Assembly (NCBI GenBank): GCA_905234145.1
Contig: CAJOGK010000001.1
Coordinates: forward strand, 62,001 to 126,000
Origin: an uncultured Prevotella sp.
Lineage (GTDB): Bacteria > Bacteroidota > Bacteroidia > Bacteroidales > Bacteroidaceae
Direction of reading: 5' to 3'
Length of the DNA stretch: 64,000 nt
In this document: piece by piece, positions 8,234 through 14,379 of the stretch
Position numbering within the stretch: the stretch's first letter is position 1
How the letters are laid out: each line of letters begins with the position of its first letter
Notes under the pieces: generated by a model
Seen by the model: only the letters and a program-made list of their open reading frames with translations
The model's database searches: none
What the model was told of the DNA's origin: nothing
Translations under genes and position numbers: made by a program

Positions 8234-9214
8234 TTAGTTCTGTTTCCTTGAACTGCCATAGCCCAGTTTCTTCACCAACTTGATGGTATTATATGCCATC
8301 AGGCGGTCATATTCTTTCTCATCATCGGGTAAGGCTGTATATGGCAGTATGCAGGGGTCTTGCTTCTTTTGCTCGTCTCTGTCCTTGCCATACGTCCAGC
8401 CGTCCTTCATCATTTTCTCTGCCCAGATGTCATGGGCATTCTCTGCGATGGCTTCAATCAGTTCTTCCAGGTCTTCATCAAGCGGTATGGAATCCACGTT
8501 GATAGGATGTGGCTCATACTCATCTGCCGACTGGAAAACCTGAATCATATAGTTATGCGATTCTTTCCATGCATTCAGGAAATCTAAAACAGGCACCTTT
8601 TTAACGTATGGGTCTTCATAAGGGTCAAAGATGGTAATGGCATCGTTATCAATCCTTGTCACTACAACCGCATGATTCGTCAAATCTTCTAAATCCACTT
8701 CCTCTGCATACAGTTTCTCCCTATCAACGCCAATAACGACATCATTGTTTTCCTCAAGTGCTTTTCGAATGTCTTCTAGTGTGGAATCATATCTTCTGCT
8801 AACAAACATACCTGAATATGCCAACAAGTTTCCCAAACAATAAAGCGGTGTACCTTCTGGCTTAAGCCAATCTTTCTTTCTTGCAGTATTAATCAAGTTT
8901 TCTTTATCGTAAATGATATGATGACGTTGAAGAATAAAGATTTCACAAAGTACGGCACAGACATTCTCTCCACTTAATGCAGCCAACTGAAGCATGGGTA
9001 AAACTTCACTTTGTAGTGGAATGATCGATACTTCTTCGTTTGGCGAAGCGGCAAAGCCGATTACATCTTCTGCCTGAAGAGCGACGTTAAGAACCTCTTG
9101 CAACTGCTTGTCTTTCTTTAAAGCCCGAAGCACCTGCTTAGTTTCCTCTTCACTGGTGTTGCCATCGAGATAGGCGGCCAGCAACTCGTCGGATATCAAG
9201 TCTTTATTTGCCAT
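8234..9214 (-). CDS. sigma-factor partner: anti-sigma-like N-terminus, C39-like region, RyR domain
   Basis: 326 residues. The N-terminus (ISDELLAAYLDGNTSEEE) resembles the start of anti-sigma proteins. The middle (about 80-230) looks like a C39-type papain-fold domain, with ENVCAVLCEIFILQRH and NHAVVVTRIDNDAITIFDP supplying possible Cys, His and Asp residues. The C-terminus (about 245-322) is a RyR domain: AHDIWAEKMMKDGWTYG, DPCILPYTALPDDEKEYDR. It overlaps the ECF sigma gene by 11 bases and is cotranscribed with it. A plausible reading is a sensor that controls the sigma factor, with RyR as ligand module. Whether the C39-like part is catalytic is uncertain. Confidence 0.7.
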   Translation of the reverse strand: MANKDLISDELLAAYLDGNTSEEETKQVLRALKKDKQLQEVLNVALQAEDVIGFAASPNEEVSIIPLQSEVLPMLQLAALSGENVCAVLCEIFILQRHHIIYDKENLINTARKKDWLKPEGTPLYCLGNLLAYSGMFVSRRYDSTLEDIRKALEENNDVVIGVDREKLYAEEVDLEDLTNHAVVVTRIDNDAITIFDPYEDPYVKKVPVLDFLNAWKESHNYMIQVFQSADEYEPHPINVDSIPLDEDLEELIEAIAENAHDIWAEKMMKDGWTYGKDRDEQKKQDPCILPYTALPDDEKEYDRLMAYNTIKLVKKLGYGSSRKQN

Positions 9215-9758
9215 ATTCTTTGATGTCGTTAAGGGCGATACGGGTCAGTTGTGCCATAGCGCGCCGTTTTATATTGTAGAGGTTCGCGGTTGTGATTTTC
9301 ATCTCCCGCGCCAGTTCCTCTGGTTCACAGTCTTCAAGTATCAACCGACGGATAACTTTGACATATCGTTTTGTCGGCATGGCCTCGAATAGCCGTTCCA
9401 AATCATATCCTACTGCTGCGTCTGATGCCGAAGCAGCGATTTGTTCTTGTTTATCATAAGGAGGCTCATTACTTTCATTATCTATCATTCTGGCCCGTTT
9501 CTTAATAAAGTAGCGGATAGCGAGAATCTTCAGCCATTGGTAAACAGAACTGCGATATTCGAAGTTTCGCAATTTAATGGCATCATCCTCCATAAGATAT
9601 AGGTAGAGTTCATTGACCATCTCATCGTATTCCACTTTGTAGTCGAACACGATATCCATGATACTGCAGAACAGCGGACGGCACTTGACGAAGAAGAAAT
9701 CCTTTGTCACATGCTCATCATGTTCTATCAGTGCTTTTATAATCTCTTGGTCAGTCAT
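9204..9758 (-). CDS. ECF-type RNA polymerase sigma factor
   Basis: 184 residues from ATG at 9758. The longer frame to 9794 would start upstream of the promoter -7 box, so it is rejected. Region 2 is seen as VNELYLYLMEDD and SVYQWLKILAIRYFIKKRAR, and region 4 as MPTKRYVKVIRRLILED with a helix-turn-helix LAREMKITTANLYNIKRRAM. This is an ECF sigma of the Bacteroidota kind. It is paired with the RyR/C39-like protein and points away from the DUF6078-like gene. The regulon cannot be seen. It may control parts of this island. Confidence 0.88.
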   Translation of the reverse strand: MTDQEIIKALIEHDEHVTKDFFFVKCRPLFCSIMDIVFDYKVEYDEMVNELYLYLMEDDAIKLRNFEYRSSVYQWLKILAIRYFIKKRARMIDNESNEPPYDKQEQIAASASDAAVGYDLERLFEAMPTKRYVKVIRRLILEDCEPEELAREMKITTANLYNIKRRAMAQLTRIALNDIKEYGK

Positions 9759-9775
9759 AAACCTCAATTTGGCTA

Positions 9776-9807
9776 CAAAAATACTCAAAAACATTCAGAA
9801 CACCAAA
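9776..9807 (-). promoter_or_regulatory. promoter of the sigma-RyR pair
   Basis: On the minus strand TTTG (9804-9807) is followed after exactly 20 nt by TATTTTTG (9776-9783), a near-ideal Bacteroidota promoter. The ATG at 9758 lies 18 nt further on. This fixes the sigma factor start. Confidence 0.75.
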
Positions 9808-9880
9808 TAAATCGCGTTATTTTTATGTTTCATGACATCATCGAGGCATGAAAGAATTTGTATTTAGTATTTTCGCAAAC

Positions 9881-9964
9881 TTACTGCCACACTGCCACAA
9901 TCCCTTGGTATATCCTTTAAATCCATATATTCTGAAGTTGTGGCAGATATGTGGCAGGTGGCAG
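9881..9964. repeat. inverted-repeat element A (TGCCAC dyad)
   Basis: Left arm TTACTGCCACACTGCCACAA (9881-9900), about 37 nt of AT-rich loop, then right arm TTGTGGCAG (9938-9946) plus two more GTGGCAG-type copies to 9964. The reverse complement of the right arm matches both halves of the left arm. A sister element lies at 10875-10961. The whole gap 9795-10272 has no convincing gene. Besides this dyad and the sigma promoter it holds only AT-rich DNA with repeated TTTTCT/AGAAAA words around 10140-10260. Confidence 0.7.
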
Positions 9965-10272
9965 CAAATAGGCAAATTAGATCTTTTTGCGCTTTACAAG
10001 GTACACAGTTCCGTATCTTTTCTCATCTTTTTGGAGGTCTGGCATGTTTGAAAGCTTGCGCCCAAAGCGCGTTCTTTTTATCTCATGGTACAAATGTCAG
10101 TTTCATGTCTTTTGTTTGTAGTTGATAATTAGAATGGTACTTTTGTGCGTTTTCTACGTCAGAAAACACCATTTTCTCTCACAGAAAATATGCTTTTCCG
10201 TTTAAAATATCAGTATATTCTCACACAGAAACTTCTATTTTCTACTTTGGAAAACGGCATTTCTAGCGTAAT

Positions 10273-10755
10273 TTACTGACGGCTTAAAGCCAGGTGATGG
10301 TAGACGTAAGCCTCAAAGTAGCCATCAAATTCCACTTCCCATTCGTAGCCCAGGCTCTTTACATAGTCCTTTATCCATTGCTGTTGCTCTGGAGATAGTG
10401 GTCGTTCGCCTCGCATATACTCATAGTACATTTTGGCACCATGCAGGTAACGGGTAATGGTCTTACGCATCGTGGTGTAATCCTTCGTCATCACGCAATC
10501 GTAAAGATGACTGAATCCGGTGGCATAAAAAGCTACCGTTTTCTTTTCAAACCATCGGCAATTATCGCCCTTTAGCGTTTTGGGCATCACGCAAGTGGCA
10601 ATCTCCAGATTGTCTGGTGCATGAGAGCCGGCAAGAAAGCGCAGGCAGTCCTCGTGCAGAGGGCAATGGTTGTTGTTACAGAGCACGTACCAGTTGGGCA
10701 CGTCTGCAAAGTTAAACTCATGACTGAGTTTCTTGATTTCTTTATTCATTTCCAT
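10273..10755 (-). CDS. DUF6078-like cysteine-rich protein
   Basis: 160 residues from ATG 10755; the frame upstream of this overlaps the promoter. A conserved-looking Cys/His block NWYVLCNNNHCPLHEDCLRF lies near the N-terminus, with another Cys in EIATCVMPKT and in KGDNCRWF, which could hold a metal. The C-terminal half is helical (MRKTITRYLHGAKMYYEYMRG, PLSPEQQQWIKDYVKSLGY). I recall this as the DUF6078 family, common in Prevotella, with no assigned function. It stands alone between two related inverted-repeat elements. Confidence 0.65.
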   Translation of the reverse strand: MEMNKEIKKLSHEFNFADVPNWYVLCNNNHCPLHEDCLRFLAGSHAPDNLEIATCVMPKTLKGDNCRWFEKKTVAFYATGFSHLYDCVMTKDYTTMRKTITRYLHGAKMYYEYMRGERPLSPEQQQWIKDYVKSLGYEWEVEFDGYFEAYVYHHLALSRQ

Positions 10756-10798
10756 ATTAAATGCTTTTTGAGTAATCCATAATACTCGATTCCGGCTT

Positions 10799-10831
10799 GC
10801 AAAGATACAACATTTTAAGGCGTTTTCCAAA
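10799..10831 (-). promoter_or_regulatory. promoter of the DUF6078-like gene
   Basis: Minus strand: TTTG (10828-10831), 20 nt, TATCTTTG ending with C (10799-10807). A perfect match to the Bacteroidota consensus spacing. It rules out the ORF start at 10830 and supports ATG 10755. Confidence 0.8.
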
Positions 10832-10874
10832 TTTTAAGCTCATAAAATGATAACAAAAGACACATTTCCTCATA

Positions 10875-10961
10875 TTACTGCCACCTACCATACTTCTGCC
10901 ACAACAGCAGAATTCCTGTATTTAAAGGCAAATTCAAAAGTTTGTGGCAGCATGGCAGTAA
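10875..10961. repeat. inverted-repeat element B (TGCCAC dyad)
   Basis: Left arm TTACTGCCAC (10875-10884) and CTGCCACAA (10896-10904); right arm TTGTGGCAGCATGGCAGTAA (10942-10961), whose reverse complement fits both left blocks. Same words and similar loop length as element A at 9881-9964. Sits immediately upstream of the ATPase promoter region. Confidence 0.7.
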
Positions 10962-11010
10962 GTTATCTAATATTTATTTATATAGTGTTTGTATTTATCC
11001 GATCTGTAAA

Positions 11011-11064
11011 TTACACATTTTGTGTTACACATTTTGTGTAATCAAAAAGTTTTTGTAAATTTGC
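11011..11064 (+). promoter_or_regulatory. tandem palindromic operator overlapping the ATPase promoter
   Basis: TTACACATTTTGTG occurs twice head to tail (11011-11024 and 11025-11038). The second copy plus TAA makes a perfect 17-bp palindrome (TTACACATTTTGTGTAA, 11025-11041). The TTTG at 11033-11036 inside this palindrome is the -33 element, followed after 19 nt by TAAATTTGC (11056-11064). A protein bound to the palindrome would cover the -33 box, so repression is the likely mode. ATG of the ATPase is at 11100. Confidence 0.75.
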
Positions 11065-11099
11065 AGCAGAATTTAGAACTATATATATATTAAGAAGGT

Positions 11100-12227
11100 A
11101 TGGAGAATCCGTTTATAATTAAGTCGTATGAGTCAAAAGATCTGTTCTGCGATCGTGAAGAAGAACTGCAATTGATGCTGCGCAATTGCATCAACAGCAC
11201 AGATATGACGCTGATTTCAAAGCGTCGTATGGGAAAGACTGGATTGATACTACGTCTGTTTGACGAGTTGAAAGATGTAAGATCTGATATCCATACGATC
11301 TATTTCGACATCTTTGCTTCTCGCAATATCGATGATTTTATCAAGCTGATGGCAGAAGCTACCATGAAATCTTTCCCAGAAAAGACATCGATGGGAGGAA
11401 AGGTGCTGAAGTTCATCAAATCACTCCGTCCACAACTCTCGTTTGATAATATCACGGGCGATCCCCAACTGCAAATAGCCTATCAGACTGCTCATGAAAA
11501 AGAATATACGCTGAAAGGACTTTTCGATTTTCTTGATAGCCAAAACGAACATATCGTCATAGCCATTGATGAGTTCCAGCAGATACGGGATTATCCCGAA
11601 CAGAATTTGGAGGCCCTGTTGCGTACTTATATTCAGCAGACACACAATCTGACTTTCATCTTCTGCGGCAGTAAGAAGCACATGATGGCAGATATTTTTG
11701 CCAATGAAAAGAAGCCGTTTTATAACAGTACTACCTTCGTCTCACTCGATAAGATATCCGAAGAGTCCTACTCGGCTTTCATTCGTCGGCTGTTTAATGA
11801 GCGACAACGCAACATTACTGATGAAGCATTGCAATTCATCCTAGAATGGACCCGTCGCCATACCTATTACACCCAGCAACTCTGTCATACAGTTTATGCT
11901 AATGGAAGCGAGGCCATCACCATCGATGACGTCAAGAAAGCCTGCGAGCAACTGATGAAACAAGGCGAGGCTGTTTACCTCCAATACCGCCAGATGTTGA
12001 CAGACAAGCAATGGGGCTATCTTATCGCTATCGCTAAAGAAGGAAGCGTTCAGCAGATTACAGCCAATGACTTCTTGAAGAACCACAAAATCGGCACACC
12101 TTCTGTTTCCCGTCGCCTTGCCGAAGCCCTCTGCGAAAAAGGACTTCTCAATGACGATCCTACTCTCGAAGGAACAATCTACTCTCTCAGCGATGTCTTC
12201 CTTTCTCACTGGATGGAACGATTATAA
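11100..12227 (+). CDS. archaeal-type AAA ATPase (ATPase_2-like)
   Basis: 375 residues. Opens with FIIKSYESKDLFCDREEELQ, then the P-loop SKRRMGKTGLI (about 41-51), Walker B region HIVIAIDEFQQI and sensor-type FIFCGSKKHMM. The C-terminus is a winged-helix-like region (ITANDFLKNHKIGTPSVSRRLAEAL) ending LSHWMERL. This family of lone STAND-like ATPases is very common in Prevotella and its function is poorly known. The gene has its own palindromic operator. A 75-bp scar of a second copy, made of an internal piece joined to the 3' end, is found at 26078-26152. Its stop is followed within 11 bases by a truncated TIR fragment. Confidence 0.85.
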   Translation: MENPFIIKSYESKDLFCDREEELQLMLRNCINSTDMTLISKRRMGKTGLILRLFDELKDVRSDIHTIYFDIFASRNIDDFIKLMAEATMKSFPEKTSMGGKVLKFIKSLRPQLSFDNITGDPQLQIAYQTAHEKEYTLKGLFDFLDSQNEHIVIAIDEFQQIRDYPEQNLEALLRTYIQQTHNLTFIFCGSKKHMMADIFANEKKPFYNSTTFVSLDKISEESYSAFIRRLFNERQRNITDEALQFILEWTRRHTYYTQQLCHTVYANGSEAITIDDVKKACEQLMKQGEAVYLQYRQMLTDKQWGYLIAIAKEGSVQQITANDFLKNHKIGTPSVSRRLAEALCEKGLLNDDPTLEGTIYSLSDVFLSHWMERL

Positions 12228-12237
12228 TAGTCAGAAT

Positions 12238-12450
12238 ATGGAACAGAATAAAGAATATTTCGTTTTTATAAGTTATTCCAGCTTGGATAATGAATGGGCG
12301 ATATGGCTCAGGCATGAACTGGAGCATTACCATTTGCCTGCTTCGTTCAACGGACGGACTGATGTGAGGGACAATCTGCGAAAAGTATTCCGTGATAGGG
12401 ATGAATTGAGTGCAGGCCCAGAATGGGACGAACAGGTACAAAAGGCTTAG
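12238..12450 (+). pseudogene. truncated TIR domain (5' copy of the 14376 gene)
   Basis: From ATG 12238 the frame encodes 70 residues and stops at TAG 12448-12450. Residues from EYFVFISYSSLDNEW to DEQVQKA are identical to the first part of the TIR-WD40 protein at 14376-17009, with only synonymous or silent changes in DNA. It ends right before the LEETNN helix, so the catalytic Glu and half of the fold are missing. Probably a recombination remnant, but a 70-residue TIR decoy cannot be excluded. Confidence 0.75.
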
Positions 12451-12534
12451 TCCGTTGACTCGAAAAATCACTATTTATTGATTTTTCAAAGGTATATAAG
12501 GATATTATCATCAATTTGAGTAGACATTAGTGAT

Positions 12535-14379
12535 ATGAACAGTAAAAGCAAAATAAGTACGATGAAGCAAAAGATTTTTATCAGTCACACGAAAACTGAT
12601 TATGAACTAACCCAAATGGAGTCACTACTTTGTGGCATGCTAGATAAGGACTACACCATGTTCTGTTCTTCCAATCCTCAAAAAGGAATAAAATCTGGCA
12701 AGAAACTCCATGAGGAAATGAACCGTCAATTGAGCGAATGCGACGTATTTATGGCAGTCGTAACAGAGAACTATCTACGCAGTCCTCATTGTCTCTATGA
12801 GATGTCTGTCGCCCGATTTCTCAAGAAGCAGAACCTTGTTATCATCTATGCTAACGACAACATCATGAAAAGGATTAACAATATTGCCGACCCGGAATGG
12901 ATCAGCATTAATCTGAATAATGAAGAGGCAATAAGAGAGGGGGGACAAAGGATGATGGATTCGTTAGGATTGGCAGGTGAGTTGCAACAAAATAATATTA
13001 TCAACTTTCTGGGACTTGTTGCCAAAATCACTTCTTCGTCACGGACATTTGTGGGAATGTCGGACGACATGTATAATAACATTCTCGACTATTGTCAAAA
13101 AGAGGGTATTACCAAGTTTAGGAACGGTCAGACTTATACGAAAGACGAAATGATTTCAAAATTCGCCCTGGCCAAGAAGGTGTATATTGTTTCCACAACT
13201 GGAGCAGGTCTACTAAAGACGCTCAAAGAGGAAGCGCTCATCAAGGCTTTGGGCAATAAAGCCGAGATAAACGTTATACTTCCGGACAGGGATTCACAGT
13301 TCTGTCAGGATGTGGCTGAAGCCGAATGCAGCCGAGAGTGGTTCAACCCTATCATTGCTAAACAGAACAGATACAGGATTGAATCCGAGTTTGTAGCTAC
13401 TATTCAATATCTAAACGAGGCATATTGTCAAGCAAGTATGAAATACCCCGATGGCATTGGGACGATAACCTGTTACAATAGCAGAACACTATTGCGGCAG
13501 ACCATTGTCCTACTAATTTTGGACAATAATCGCTCTTGGGGATGGATTAATATGACAATGGTTCCTCTTCGTACGACAGACACTCCGAGTGTAGCCATTT
13601 CAGATACCAATATCCAGAAAGGGTTAGACAAGATGGTTGTCAATCACTGCGAGTGTCTGATGAAAATTGCTACGGACAGGAATGCCAAACGAAGTATTGA
13701 CGGTATGACCATGGCTGAAAAACTGGAAAAAAGCTGTCATGAGGAATATTGGACAAACAAAAGACTCCAAGCACAAGAATTCATGAAACAAAGGCAGGAT
13801 TACTCGAAGATACTAATTGAGGTTGCAGCCCAACATCCCTTGGTTCAAGGACGTTATCCCAATGAAGAATTTCAAAAACGTCTGGACATGGCTATCCATC
13901 TAAGTCAAGAAATCGGTTCTCAGGAAGTCTGGTTTTATGTTCCGGGCAGCAGACATAAATACAATGATGTCACTGACGAAATCAGTTTAAGCGAAGCAGG
14001 GAAAAGCTACCTACTAGAACACGAAATAGACGAAAACCACATTTATGCAGACGAGGCTAACATCAAATACAAAGGTGAACAGGGGGTTTATAATTCCGCA
14101 GACGAATGCTACGTGGCTAGTTGTATTATGAAAGATGATAGTTTTGGTCGTCTGATTTGCGTCTGCTCTCCTTATCAAGCCATGCGCAAATCATTTTACT
14201 ATATGGAGTTCGGAATTATCCCTGAATGTTACGGAGTGCCCGCCAAGGCCATGTTCCATGATCCCGTTTCAGAATATTTCGGTTCATTACACCATACCGT
14301 CATAGAAGACCATAGTTGGCAGGACGAGAAATCAGAGGCAGCAATCAATAGCAGAAAAGACAGAATGACTAAGTTATGA
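12535..14379 (+). CDS. TIR protein with a PLD-like/sensor middle region and DUF218-like C-terminus
   Basis: 614 residues. TIR at about 10-150: KQKIFISHTKTDYE, TMFCSSNPQKGIKSG, CDVFMAVVTENYLRSPHCLYE with candidate catalytic E89. A middle region (about 200-350) starts AKKVYIVSTTGAGLLKTL and contains INVILPDRDSQFC, which reads like a phospholipase-D-like or sensor fold. The C-terminal part (about 435-590) resembles the DUF218/YdcF fold: NEEFQKRLDMAIHLSQEIG, EAGKSYLLEHEID, RLICVCSPYQAMRKSFYY. No membrane helices. The stop overlaps the next start by 4 bases (ATGA), coupling it to the TIR-WD40 gene. TIR part is sure, the other two are tentative. Confidence 0.7.
   Translation: MNSKSKISTMKQKIFISHTKTDYELTQMESLLCGMLDKDYTMFCSSNPQKGIKSGKKLHEEMNRQLSECDVFMAVVTENYLRSPHCLYEMSVARFLKKQNLVIIYANDNIMKRINNIADPEWISINLNNEEAIREGGQRMMDSLGLAGELQQNNIINFLGLVAKITSSSRTFVGMSDDMYNNILDYCQKEGITKFRNGQTYTKDEMISKFALAKKVYIVSTTGAGLLKTLKEEALIKALGNKAEINVILPDRDSQFCQDVAEAECSREWFNPIIAKQNRYRIESEFVATIQYLNEAYCQASMKYPDGIGTITCYNSRTLLRQTIVLLILDNNRSWGWINMTMVPLRTTDTPSVAISDTNIQKGLDKMVVNHCECLMKIATDRNAKRSIDGMTMAEKLEKSCHEEYWTNKRLQAQEFMKQRQDYSKILIEVAAQHPLVQGRYPNEEFQKRLDMAIHLSQEIGSQEVWFYVPGSRHKYNDVTDEISLSEAGKSYLLEHEIDENHIYADEANIKYKGEQGVYNSADECYVASCIMKDDSFGRLICVCSPYQAMRKSFYYMEFGIIPECYGVPAKAMFHDPVSEYFGSLHHTVIEDHSWQDEKSEAAINSRKDRMTKL

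Noticed and set aside
9848-10125. Plus-strand frames of 61-67 codons in the 9795-10272 gap
   Set aside because: They run through the inverted-repeat element and have no protein-like composition.
10847-11041. Plus-strand 64-codon frame before the ATPase
   Set aside because: Covers inverted-repeat element B and the palindromic operator; non-coding explanation is better.
11100-12450. Insertion sequence or prophage
   Set aside because: No transposase, integrase, terminal inverted repeats or phage structural genes; duplication and scars fit recombination between paralogues.
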